Source: JANRJY01 sp033763735
Lineage (GTDB): Bacteria > Bacteroidota > Bacteroidia > Cytophagales > UBA9547
Length of the DNA stretch: 10,635 nt
Direction: 5' to 3'
Assembly: GCA_033763735.1 (NCBI GenBank)
Contig: JANRJY010000029.1
Location: forward strand, 1-10,635
Shown: positions 1 through 7,179 of the stretch, one piece after another
Position numbering within the stretch: the stretch's first letter is position 1
Layout of the letters: each line of letters begins with the position of its first letter
Translations under genes and position numbers: made by a program
The notes under the pieces: model-generated
What the model was told of the DNA's origin: nothing
Database searches by the model: none
The model's input: only the letters and a program-made list of their open reading frames with translations

Positions 1-15
1 ATCCTGCCACCCCGA
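1..15 (+). tRNA. 3' end of a tRNA gene, probably tRNA-Pro (partial, cut by window start)
   Basis: The first 15 bases read as the end of a tRNA: AT closes the T loop, CCTGC (3-7) is the 3' side of the T stem, CACCCCG (8-14) is the 3' side of the acceptor stem, and A15 is the discriminator. No CCA is encoded, as is common in this phylum. The matching 5' acceptor strand would be CGGGGTG, which is typical of bacterial tRNA-Pro, but the anticodon lies outside the window, so the amino acid is inferred. A strong terminator follows 4 bases later, as expected for a gene ending here. Confidence 0.6.
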
Positions 16-19
16 CATA

Positions 20-50
20 AAAGCACTGATTATCAGTGCTTTATTTTTTT
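20..50 (+). terminator. Rho-independent terminator after the tRNA
   Basis: AAAGCACTGAT (20-30) and ATCAGTGCTTT (32-42) are perfect inverted copies, giving a stem of at least 9 bp around an AT loop. A run of seven T residues (44-50) follows on the plus strand. It begins immediately after the tRNA 3' end and terminates that transcript, separating it from the region to the right. Confidence 0.85.
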
Positions 51-584
51 CGTAATGAATCCGTAATTATTTTAACTTTTAAAAAATATATTTTTGTAAA
101 TACCTGTTCTTTGAATAAAATTTAAACATCCTTTTGATGTACAAACTCTATGTTTTTGTTTTAATTTAGATGATGTCAATTCATTGATATAATTATAATT
201 TGCACTCAAACTTCAATCGTTTACAAATGTAGCCATTAGTTGCAAGCAAAAGATACAAAAATATACTATCTCTTTAACAATTTGAACGATTTAAGGCCTT
301 TTACTTTATTTAACTTATAGTGCAAAATTATACAATAGCTTGTTGATGTAGGATAGCAAATTAGTTTATTAAGAATAGCTCAAATTTAGTTTGTTTTGAA
401 TAAATCGGAGAGTCTCTGAAAAGATGACCTTGCAAGGAAAGAATAACTTACGGTTTATTATATAAAACAAAAAGATTAAATAAAATGAGAATCAGGTTTC
501 TGTAATCAAACAAAATATTAAAAAATTACTTTTAAATCATTTTTAGAAAAAATGTCATTTTAATCGATTTTGAAAAACTGGTTC
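51..584. other. AT-rich gene-free stretch
   Basis: No coding sequence, RNA gene or convincing promoter is visible on either strand. The DNA is strongly AT-rich with stop codons in all frames. The only small structure is a weak 5-bp hairpin (ACATC / GATGT, about 126-140) with no T-run. It probably is decayed spacer; its right end meets the terminator and relic of a lost minus-strand gene. Confidence 0.6.
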
Positions 585-618
585 AAAAAATATGAGCAAA
601 TGCTTGTGCAATTGCTCA
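585..618 (-). terminator. Rho-independent terminator of the decayed T9SS-protein gene
   Basis: Arms TGAGCAA (593-599) and TTGCTCA (612-618) form a 7-bp stem. It continues past one A:A mismatch into TGC/GCA (601-603 with 608-610) and a four-base loop. On the minus strand the stem is followed by TA and six T residues (590 down to 585). It lies about 30 bp downstream of the stop codon of the relic at 650-799, so it was most likely that gene's terminator and has survived better than the gene. Confidence 0.7.
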
Positions 619-649
619 CAAAAATCTTTATAAACTATAATCACGATAG

Positions 650-799
650 CTACTTCACAATCGTCACTGCTCCGGTCATTGGTGTGGTACCATCGCGGTT
701 GTCGATGTAGTAGTAATAGGTGCCGGCAGGTAAGCCTCCCCCATCCCATGGCTGACGATTCACTTGTTCCTCTTTGGATGAATATATCAAAATCAAAGT
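650..799 (-). pseudogene. Relic: C-terminal end of a T9SS-sorted (gliding-motility-associated C-terminal domain) protein
   Basis: The minus strand from 799 to the TAG at 652-650 reads as about 49 codons with no start codon at its beginning; it is bounded upstream by an in-frame TAG at 802-800. The translation contains NRQPWDGGGLPAGTYYYYID and ends in TGAVTIVK followed by stop. A WDG-x-LPAGTYYY core plus a short TGxVTIxK/R tail is characteristic of the gliding-motility-associated / type-B sorting domain recognised by the type IX secretion system of Bacteroidota. Known proteins with this domain are usually large, and the domain is the extreme C terminus, so only the last part of a gene remains. 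GC content is clearly higher than in the flanks, and an intact terminator follows at 585-618. Upstream (above 802) I find no further coding trace. A longer minus-strand reading frame at 555-809 lies in a different frame and carries no domain. Confidence 0.72.
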
Positions 800-1023
800 C
801 TATTCTCAAGTCACTTTTTTTGATTTTAGACTAAAAATCCTACTTTGTGAGCAAAGTCAAATTTTGCTAAAACTAATAATCTCATCTACATTTTATAATT
901 TTAACGAAACTATTTGATTAGAACCTACATTACTTTAAAAAAAAATCATAAAAAGAAAGGCTAGAAAAGGAAAGATTTAATTCTTTAATTCAATTTCGCA
1001 CAATTATTCAATAACCAATTTCA
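800..1023. other. AT-rich upstream region of the arabinofuranosidase gene
   Basis: This must hold the promoter of the GH51 gene starting at 1024, but no good TTTG / TAnnTTTG pair is visible. Small structures seen: a perfect hairpin ACTTTG-TGAG-CAAAGT (842-857) and a tandem 8-bp duplication TTTAATTC (976-983, 984-991) about 35 bp before the start codon. The operator-like repeat found in front of the aldose epimerase gene (3510-3542) is not present here. Confidence 0.4.
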
Positions 1024-2559
1024 ATGAAAACCACCCAATTACTCTATCTATCAATCTTATTTGCATTACCCACTTTAGCACAAGAAAACAACATTCAATT
1101 GCAGACCGACCAAACAAAGGTAATCATCAACAAAGATATATACGGGCATTTTGCCGAGCATTTGGGCCGATGTATCTATGATGGTATTTGGGTGGGTGAA
1201 AAATCTTCGATACCTAATATCAATGGCTATCGCAAAGACATCATTGTAGCGCTAAAAGATCTTAATATTCCCCTATTACGCTGGCCGGGTGGCTGTTTTG
1301 CCGATACCTATCATTGGAAAGACGGCATTGGACCCAAAGAAAAACGTTCGTCGATTGTAAATGTCAACTGGGGTGGTGTTACTGAAGACAACAGTTTTGG
1401 TACCCACGAATTTTTAAATTTATGCGAAATGCTAGGCTGCGATGCGTATGTTTCGGGAAATGTAGGCAGTGGCACGGTTCAAGAAATGGCTGAATGGGCC
1501 GAATACATGACTTCTTCCAACGAGTCTCCAATGACCAAACTACGCAAACAAAACGGACGTGAAAAGCCATGGAATGTCAAATATTTTGGGATTGGCAACG
1601 AAGCTTGGGGATGCGGGGGAAATATGACCGCAGAGCATTATGCAAATCTTTGCAGACAATACAATACATATTTAGGCTATGCCAATGGAAATATGATCAG
1701 AGTAGCTTCCGGTGGTCCTGATTACGATTTCAATCATTGGACTGAAGTAACTATGAAAGAAGTAGGTCAGAGAGTTCAAGGATTTTCACTCCATTATTAC
1801 ACCTTTCCTTCTGACTGGAACCATAAAGCAAGTGCAACCAATTTTGGCGACAGTTTATATTTTGTATCCATGCAAAAAACCATCAAAATGGATACCATCA
1901 TTCGAGACCATAAAACTATTATGGACAAGTACGATAAAGACAAAAAAGTAGGATTGATGGTCGATGAATGGGGTGTTTGGTGTGAGGTAGAACCGGGTAC
2001 CAATCCAGGCTTTTTATATCAACAAAATTCCATGAGGGATGCCATGTTGGCTGCCATCAATCTCAATATATTTAACAACCACGCAGATCGGGTTAAAATA
2101 TCGAATATTGCTCAAGTAGTCAATGTGTTACAATCGGTAATTCTCACCAAAGGTGATCAGATGGTTTTGACTCCCACGTACTATGTGTTTAAAATGTTTA
2201 AAGTACATCAAAATGCGCGCTTGATTCCCATTAAACTGAATTCAAAATCGTATACGTATAACAAACAATCCATAGCGGCCATCAATGCATCGGCATCCAA
2301 AGATTCGACCGGGAAAATTCATATCACGCTGGCCAATATGGACCATAAAAACGCCAACGAAGTCACGATAGATTTGGGTAATATCAAAACTACGACATCC
2401 AAAGGCGAAATCATCACTGCCGACAAAGTCAATGCCTATAATGACTTTGGAAAACCGGAAAAAGTGAACATCCAAAAATTTGAAGGATATAAACTGTCGT
2501 CCAATAAACTGACCATTTCGATGCCGGCAAAATCGATCGTGTGCCTAGAATTGAAGTAA
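1024..2559 (+). CDS. Exported alpha-L-arabinofuranosidase, glycoside hydrolase family 51
   Basis: Hydrolyses terminal non-reducing alpha-L-arabinofuranosyl residues from arabinan, arabinoxylan or their oligosaccharides by the retaining mechanism of clan GH-A. The 511-residue length suits the family. Residues 1-19 form a signal peptide (basic start, hydrophobic core, cleavage expected after TLA before Gln20), so it probably acts in the periplasm or outside, unlike the cytosolic GH51 enzymes of Gram-positives. The acid/base Glu193 lies in GNEAWGCGG and the nucleophile Glu315 in DEWGVW; RWPGGCFAD near residue 90 is another family signature. A C-terminal all-beta domain follows the barrel from about residue 380. 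The start codon has no strong Shine-Dalgarno site but is fixed by the signal peptide. It stands alone, converging on the AraC-type gene with only 19 bp between them. Family is near certain; the natural polysaccharide is not shown by sequence. Confidence 0.95.
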   Translation: MKTTQLLYLSILFALPTLAQENNIQLQTDQTKVIINKDIYGHFAEHLGRCIYDGIWVGEKSSIPNINGYRKDIIVALKDLNIPLLRWPGGCFADTYHWKDGIGPKEKRSSIVNVNWGGVTEDNSFGTHEFLNLCEMLGCDAYVSGNVGSGTVQEMAEWAEYMTSSNESPMTKLRKQNGREKPWNVKYFGIGNEAWGCGGNMTAEHYANLCRQYNTYLGYANGNMIRVASGGPDYDFNHWTEVTMKEVGQRVQGFSLHYYTFPSDWNHKASATNFGDSLYFVSMQKTIKMDTIIRDHKTIMDKYDKDKKVGLMVDEWGVWCEVEPGTNPGFLYQQNSMRDAMLAAINLNIFNNHADRVKISNIAQVVNVLQSVILTKGDQMVLTPTYYVFKMFKVHQNARLIPIKLNSKSYTYNKQSIAAINASASKDSTGKIHITLANMDHKNANEVTIDLGNIKTTTSKGEIITADKVNAYNDFGKPEKVNIQKFEGYKLSSNKLTISMPAKSIVCLELK

Positions 2560-2578
2560 ATTCTTTATTTATACTTTT

Positions 2579-3475
2579 CTAGTTTTGCAAAATGTCTTTG
2601 GAATGCATGCGATAAGCTCTGGGATTTGTTTTCATTATTTTGCTGAAAACTCTTGAAAAATACATTGCATCCTCATAACCCAATGACTGACTTATTTCCT
2701 TGATACTCATACCTGTATGAGTCAAGTATTGGCATGCACGTTGAATTTTGAGATGCGAAAAATATTCTTTCACGGATATTCCCGTGTCTTTCTTAAAAAC
2801 AAGGCACAAATGGGAAACTGAGTAATTGGCTTCTAACGCAAATTCATTGAGCGACAATTCCCTATGTATGTTGTTTTTCATAAAATGAATCAGTTTGTCC
2901 CGCAATGTTTTTGGGTGATTCTGAATGATACTATCAAACTTATGTGCATACAGAAATGACCCAAGAAACTCAAACAACAAAATATTGGCATACATCAAAT
3001 TTTCATCACTGAATCCTCTAAGCAATGTTTCTATTATTTGCTCAAACTTTTTTGTTCTGGATGCATTGTATTCGATAGCAACTGGCCCTCCTTGCTTAAT
3101 CGATTGAAATAATTTATAAAACTCTTCCGCTTTTTTACCTTTAAAATGTATCCAATACACCCCCCAAGGGTCTTTTTTGTCGGCCCAGTATTTGTGTGGA
3201 ACATTCTGAGGAACAATAAAATAGGTATCCTTCTCAATTCGATGTTGCCGATCGCCAATGTTATAATTGGCCGCACCCGAAACACAATATTTAAGAATAT
3301 ATTCATTAGCACCACTTTTTCTTTCTTTGAAATGATTGACAGCTTTAGGGTAATACCCTATTTGGAATATATACAAATCACTTATCAAAGGCATTTGATG
3401 GATTCTATTTATGATATCAGAAGGAATTATTGTAGATATTTCCCCTTCAAATCCATCCGTTTTATGAATGTTCAT
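2579..3475 (-). CDS. AraC-family transcriptional regulator, likely L-arabinose-responsive
   Basis: A 298-residue protein with the usual two-part AraC layout. Residues about 20-120 resemble the cupin-like ligand domain (IVPQNVPHKYWADKKDPWGV at 87-106 is typical of sugar-binding members). The C-terminal double helix-turn-helix spans about 190-290: first helix-turn-helix about 207-230, second about 256-280, with the family signature GYEDAMYFSRVFSKIMKTNP at 266-285 followed by RAYR. It is divergently transcribed from the epimerase-araB-araD-araA unit and convergent with the arabinofuranosidase gene, so control of arabinose use is the natural inference; the ligand itself is not provable from sequence. 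The intergenic gap contains 21-bp-phased direct repeats suited to such a dimer. Its own promoter is unclear: TAAATTTT (minus strand, 3485-3478) matches the -7 box at 7 of 8 bases but has no -33 partner. I give no symbol because sequence identity to enteric AraC is probably low. Confidence 0.92.
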   Translation of the reverse strand: MNIHKTDGFEGEISTIIPSDIINRIHQMPLISDLYIFQIGYYPKAVNHFKERKSGANEYILKYCVSGAANYNIGDRQHRIEKDTYFIVPQNVPHKYWADKKDPWGVYWIHFKGKKAEEFYKLFQSIKQGGPVAIEYNASRTKKFEQIIETLLRGFSDENLMYANILLFEFLGSFLYAHKFDSIIQNHPKTLRDKLIHFMKNNIHRELSLNEFALEANYSVSHLCLVFKKDTGISVKEYFSHLKIQRACQYLTHTGMSIKEISQSLGYEDAMYFSRVFSKIMKTNPRAYRMHSKDILQN

Positions 3476-3485
3476 CTAAAATTTA

Positions 3486-3503
3486 CTTATTTATAAAAAT
3501 AAG
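3486..3503. promoter_or_regulatory. Palindrome just upstream of the regulator gene
   Basis: CTTATTT (3486-3492) and AAATAAG (3497-3503) are perfect inverted repeats around ATAA, 10 bp in front of the regulator's start codon. Position would fit an autoregulatory site or a 5' leader hairpin of the regulator mRNA. The arms are almost purely A/T, so chance occurrence in such DNA is possible. Confidence 0.3.
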
Positions 3504-3509
3504 AATATA

Positions 3510-3542
3510 ATCCATATTTTGCATGAAAATATCCATTTTTTG
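3510..3542 (+). promoter_or_regulatory. Putative AraC-type operator: two direct repeats with 21-bp spacing
   Basis: ATCCATATTTTG (3510-3521) and ATCCATTTTTTG (3531-3542) match at 11 of 12 positions, start 21 bp apart (two helical turns) and point toward the epimerase gene. AraC-type dimers characteristically bind direct half-sites with this spacing, the proximal one touching the promoter's upstream element; here repeat 2 ends exactly on the -33 TTTG (3539-3542). An inverted repeat, ATATTTT (3514-3520) with AAAATAT (3526-3532), is nested inside. Binding by the adjacent AraC-family protein is inferred. Confidence 0.6.
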
Positions 3543-3567
3543 ACATAACTTAATATTGATAAATTTG
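3539..3567 (+). promoter_or_regulatory. Bacteroidota-type promoter of the epimerase-araBDA unit
   Basis: TTTG at 3539-3542 and TAAATTTG at 3560-3567 match the -33 (TTTG) and -7 (TAnnTTTG) elements of the main sigma factor in this phylum, separated by 17 bp. The -7 box ends only 4 bp before the ATG at 3572, so the predicted transcript would start at or next to the start codon and be almost leaderless. The -33 element is shared with the proximal operator repeat, as expected for activation by a bound AraC-type regulator. Confidence 0.6.
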
Positions 3568-3571
3568 CTTA

Positions 3572-4717
3572 ATGAAATATTTGACAAAAAAGCTTCATGC
3601 TACTCTTCTGCTAAATACGTGCATCATAAGTGTATGTTTATTCACGTATTCATGCAAAAACAAAGAAATCAAAACCATTGATTCATCAACAAACCAACCG
3701 ACTCTTTGGGGCGAAGTGGATGGTAAAAAAGTATATCTTTTTACGCTCACCAATGATAAAGGAACAAAGATCGTTGTAAGTAATTATGGCGGTGTGATGA
3801 CAAAGTGGATTACTAAAGATAAAAATGGAAATTATAGTTCCATTTTGCTGGGATTCGACAGTTTGAAAACGTATCAGCGCTCGAAGTATTTCGGTGCACT
3901 GATTGGCAGATTTGGTAATCGTATCGGTAAAGCCCAATTCAATATCAATGATGTTAAATACGCATTAAACAAAAATGATGGAGAGAATTTTTTACATGGA
4001 GGCAAAAAGGGATTCGACAAAGTAGTATGGAATTATCAGTTCAATGAAGATAGTGCCAATGCTATTCTATTGACCTACGATAGTCCTGATATGGAAGAAG
4101 GGTTTCCTGGCAACTTGAGTGTTAGTGTTAAATTCACCTTGAATACATCAGATGAACTATTGATTGAATATTGGGCAGAAACAGATAAGCCGACAGTAGT
4201 TAATTTGACACAGCATAATTATTTTAATCTTACAGGAGATCCTACCAAAACGATTCTTGATCACAAACTAAAAATGAATAGTGTGCAATATACCCCTGTT
4301 GATTCTTCGTTGATTCCCACCGGAGAAATTAAAAATGCATTGAATACACCATTTGATTTTTCTTCCTTTCACACGATTGGTGAAAGAATTGGGCAAATCA
4401 AAGGTGGCTATGACCATAATTGGGTGGTTCAAAAGGAATTGAATGCATTTGATACAGTCGCAATCATGAAAGATAGTATCAGTGGAAGAATTTTAGAAAT
4501 ACTTTCAACCGAACCCGGATTGCAATTTTATAGCGGCAATTTTCTGAATGGAACGGATATAAATGAGCAAGGAATAGCGTTCAACAAATACACCGGATTG
4601 TGCCTTGAGACCCAACATTTCCCGGATTCACCGAATCATGCCAATTTCCCTTCAACATTATTATTGCCCAATCAAAAATATTATTCTAAATCAATTTATA
4701 AAGTAACGGTCGAATGA
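3572..4717 (+). CDS. Aldose 1-epimerase (mutarotase), lipoprotein
   Basis: Interconverts alpha and beta anomers of a free aldose, here presumably L-arabinose, supplying the form needed by later steps. The 381 residues include an N-terminal lipoprotein signal with the lipidated Cys28 in LFTYSC; no other Met precedes it, which fixes the start at 3572. The protein is therefore membrane-anchored, facing the periplasm or cell surface, whereas enteric GalM is cytosolic. Family residues are present: His142 in NFLHGG, catalytic acid His215 in NLTQHNYFNL, Asp281 in GYDHNW, and catalytic base Glu346 in CLETQHFPDSPNHANFP. It is the first gene of a four-gene unit, 31 bp before araB, under the promoter at 3539-3567. 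The substrate is inferred from context; related proteins are often annotated galM or mro on general homology. Confidence 0.93.
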   Translation: MKYLTKKLHATLLLNTCIISVCLFTYSCKNKEIKTIDSSTNQPTLWGEVDGKKVYLFTLTNDKGTKIVVSNYGGVMTKWITKDKNGNYSSILLGFDSLKTYQRSKYFGALIGRFGNRIGKAQFNINDVKYALNKNDGENFLHGGKKGFDKVVWNYQFNEDSANAILLTYDSPDMEEGFPGNLSVSVKFTLNTSDELLIEYWAETDKPTVVNLTQHNYFNLTGDPTKTILDHKLKMNSVQYTPVDSSLIPTGEIKNALNTPFDFSSFHTIGERIGQIKGGYDHNWVVQKELNAFDTVAIMKDSISGRILEILSTEPGLQFYSGNFLNGTDINEQGIAFNKYTGLCLETQHFPDSPNHANFPSTLLLPNQKYYSKSIYKVTVE

Positions 4718-4748
4718 CCCTGAGTTAATTTTTAATCAAATAGAAACA

Positions 4749-6425
4749 ATGAAAGCTCAAAACAAATATGTGATAGGTATCGATTATGGAACTGATTCGG
4801 TACGTGCCATCGTGGTAAATGCAATGAATGGTGAGGAACTGGCCACTTCTGTTTTTTATTATCCCAGATGGAAAAAAGGATTGTATTGCGACCCCAAAAT
4901 AAGCCAATACCGTCAACATCCTTTGGATTACATTGAAGGGTTGGAAACAACGATAAAAGAATGTGTTTCCAGTGTTGGTAAGGAAGTCGCAAGGAATATT
5001 GTTGGTATTTCAGTGGATACCACCGGTAGTACTCCCATCGCTGTGGATGAAAAAGGCGCTCCTTTGGCATTGAAAAAAGGATTTGAAGATAATCCCAATG
5101 CCATGTTTATATTGTGGAAAGATCATACTTCAATTGCTGAAGCGGATGAGTTAAACCAACATGCAAAGAAATTTTCCACCAATTATTTAAAATATGTAGG
5201 AGGAATTTATTCTTCCGAGTGGTTTTGGGCGAAGTTGCTGCATGTGCTTCGTACAGACCAGGAAGTCCGTAAAAACATGATTTCTTTCGTAGAACATTGC
5301 GATTGGATACCTTTTCTTTTGACCGGAGGAGATGACATTAAGAAGATGAAACGTGGCGTTTGCAGTGCCGGACATAAAAGCCTTTGGGCGGAAGAATTTG
5401 GAGGGCTACCTCCTCAAGATTTTTTCACTTCTTGGGATCCATTGTTGGATGGATTTAATGAACGTTTATTTAAAGATACTTATACTGCCGATAAGGTTGT
5501 TGGAAATTTAAGCTCTGAATATGCCCAAAAATTGGGTTTAAGTACTTCGGTAGTAGTTGGTGTTGGCGCGTTTGATTGTCATTTTGGAGCGGTAGGAGGA
5601 CAGATAGAACCCAACTACATGAGCAAGGTAATAGGTACATCCACATGCGACATGATGGTGGTGCCTATCGATCAGATGAAAGATAAATTAATCAAAGGGA
5701 TATGTGGGCAGGTGAATGGATCAATCATTCCTAACATGATTGGTTTGGAAGCAGGCCAATCAGCTTTTGGTGATGCATTTGCCTGGCTTAAAAATACGTT
5801 GATGTGGTCAGTATATCAGAGCGTGGGTCAATCAACCTTATTGGATCAAGGAATAAAGGCTAAATTACTGGAAGAAATTGATCAAAAATTACTGGTGGAA
5901 TTAACACAAAAGGCTTCACAAATTCCGCTTACAGTTGAAAGTGAGTATGCGTTGGATTGGCTCAATGGAAGAAGAACTCCGGATGCTAATCAAAAGTTAA
6001 AAGGTGCCTTTGCCGGATTGAGCATAGGTACTGATGCACCTGCATTGTATAAGGCATTGGTAGAAAGCGCTTGTTTTGGTGCCAAGGCAATAATTGAACG
6101 ATTTAAACAAGAAGGCGTCCAAATAGATGGAATCATCGCCTTGGGAGGAATTGCAAAAAAATCCCCATATATCATGCAGACATTAAGTGATATCCTTAAT
6201 TTACCTATCAAGGTACACAAATCGGAACAAACCTGTGCGTTAGGAGCAGCCATGTTCGCAGCCACTGCTGCCGGAATATATTCCAAAGTAGGAGAAGCCA
6301 TGGCCGCTATGGGACAGGGATTTGAAGCACATTATACACCCAATAAGAGCCTGACGGACACCTATCAAATTCGATATAAACGGTATTTGAATCTTGGAAC
6401 ATTTATAGAATCTAATTTGAACTAA
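4749..6425 (+). CDS. araB: L-ribulokinase (FGGY family)
   Basis: Phosphorylates L-ribulose with ATP to L-ribulose 5-phosphate in the cytosol, second step of the L-arabinose pathway. The 558-residue length is close to the enteric enzyme. The N-terminal FGGY domain begins with IGIDYGTDSVRA (phosphate-binding loop, residues about 9-20), followed by ISVDTTGSTP near residue 85, LWKDHTS near 120 and the conserved SAGHKSLW. The likely catalytic Asp276 lies in GAFDCHFGAVGG, then the GTSTCDM segment. The C-terminal domain carries the nucleotide-binding GGIAKKSPYIMQ region near residue 465 and TCALGAAMFAA. Yields of ribulokinase rather than xylulokinase follow from length, these motifs and flanking araD and araA. 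It is 31 bp after the epimerase gene and 22 bp before araD. Confidence 0.95.
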   Translation: MKAQNKYVIGIDYGTDSVRAIVVNAMNGEELATSVFYYPRWKKGLYCDPKISQYRQHPLDYIEGLETTIKECVSSVGKEVARNIVGISVDTTGSTPIAVDEKGAPLALKKGFEDNPNAMFILWKDHTSIAEADELNQHAKKFSTNYLKYVGGIYSSEWFWAKLLHVLRTDQEVRKNMISFVEHCDWIPFLLTGGDDIKKMKRGVCSAGHKSLWAEEFGGLPPQDFFTSWDPLLDGFNERLFKDTYTADKVVGNLSSEYAQKLGLSTSVVVGVGAFDCHFGAVGGQIEPNYMSKVIGTSTCDMMVVPIDQMKDKLIKGICGQVNGSIIPNMIGLEAGQSAFGDAFAWLKNTLMWSVYQSVGQSTLLDQGIKAKLLEEIDQKLLVELTQKASQIPLTVESEYALDWLNGRRTPDANQKLKGAFAGLSIGTDAPALYKALVESACFGAKAIIERFKQEGVQIDGIIALGGIAKKSPYIMQTLSDILNLPIKVHKSEQTCALGAAMFAATAAGIYSKVGEAMAAMGQGFEAHYTPNKSLTDTYQIRYKRYLNLGTFIESNLN

Positions 6426-6447
6426 TCATACTAAAGAAATATAAACC

Positions 6448-7146
6448 GTGAGTAAATATAAATCAATCAAAGAAGAGGCTTTTGAAGCCAATATGCAATT
6501 ACCCAAACTGGGATTGGTATTGTTCACCTTTGGAAATGTAAGTGCCGTGAACCGTGAGATGGGAGTATTTGCCATCAAACCAAGCGGTGTGCCTTATGAT
6601 CAGCTTACTCCGGAAAAGATGGTAATCGTGGATTTTGACTCGAATGTAGTGGAAGGTACCCTTCGCCCTTCGTCTGATACCAAAACGCATGCAGTACTGT
6701 ATAAACATTGGGATAAGATAGGCGGTATCGTACACACACATAGTACTTATGCCACCGCATGGGCACAAAGCCTGCGCAGTATTCCGATTTATGGAACCAC
6801 ACATGCAGATCACCTGACGACAGATATCCCTTGTGCGCCTCCGATGGATGATGCCATGATCAAAAGTGATTATGAATACCAAACTGGATTTCAGATTATC
6901 AATTGCTTGAAAGACAAAGGCTTATCGTACTTAGAAACGGAAATGATTTTGGTGGGGAATCATGCTCCTTTCACTTGGGGTAAAAATGCCGACAAGGCGG
7001 TGTATAACAGCGCAGTTTTGGAAAATGTAGCAAAAATGGCCTTGCTTACCGAACAAATTAATCCGGCAAGCAAACCCATGAAAGATTCCCTCATTAAAAA
7101 ACACTATGAGCGTAAACATGGTGGAAACTCTTATTATGGACAATAA
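6448..7146 (+). CDS. araD: L-ribulose-5-phosphate 4-epimerase
   Basis: Converts L-ribulose 5-phosphate to D-xylulose 5-phosphate by retro-aldol cleavage and re-addition, delivering arabinose carbon to the pentose phosphate pathway. The 232 residues are one more than the enteric enzyme and key positions shift by one: zinc ligands His96 and His98 in GIVHTHS and His172 in GNHAPFTWG, Asp77 in PSSDTKTH, Asp121 in GTTHAD, and the catalytic Tyr230 in the terminal YYGQ. Presence of Asp121 and Tyr230 distinguishes the epimerase from the related fuculose-phosphate aldolases. The start is GTG at 6448: no ATG precedes the conserved N-terminal region, and starting at Met16 would cut off its first helix. 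It sits 22 bp after araB and 33 bp before araA. Confidence 0.95.
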   Translation: MSKYKSIKEEAFEANMQLPKLGLVLFTFGNVSAVNREMGVFAIKPSGVPYDQLTPEKMVIVDFDSNVVEGTLRPSSDTKTHAVLYKHWDKIGGIVHTHSTYATAWAQSLRSIPIYGTTHADHLTTDIPCAPPMDDAMIKSDYEYQTGFQIINCLKDKGLSYLETEMILVGNHAPFTWGKNADKAVYNSAVLENVAKMALLTEQINPASKPMKDSLIKKHYERKHGGNSYYGQ

Positions 7147-7179
7147 ACAATCTCTTAATTTACTAAAACACAACAGAAA

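Noticed and set aside
555..809. 84-codon minus-strand reading frame with its own ATG
   Set aside because: It overlaps the T9SS relic in a different frame, shows no domain, and reads through the surviving terminator hairpin. The adjacent frame (650-799) carries the recognisable WDG...LPAGTYYY and TGAVTIVK pattern.
886..931. Two CTACATT copies upstream of the GH51 gene as possible regulator half-sites
   Set aside because: They are 39 bp apart, not 21, and share little with ATCCATWTTTTG.
1797..2475. Minus-strand open frames inside the GH51 gene
   Set aside because: They lie opposite a gene with all catalytic motifs intact and show only composition-driven reading frames.
3034..3496. Open frames on both strands within and beside the regulator gene (up to 116 codons)
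   Set aside because: They are shadows of the AraC-family gene with no recognisable domains or plausible start signals.
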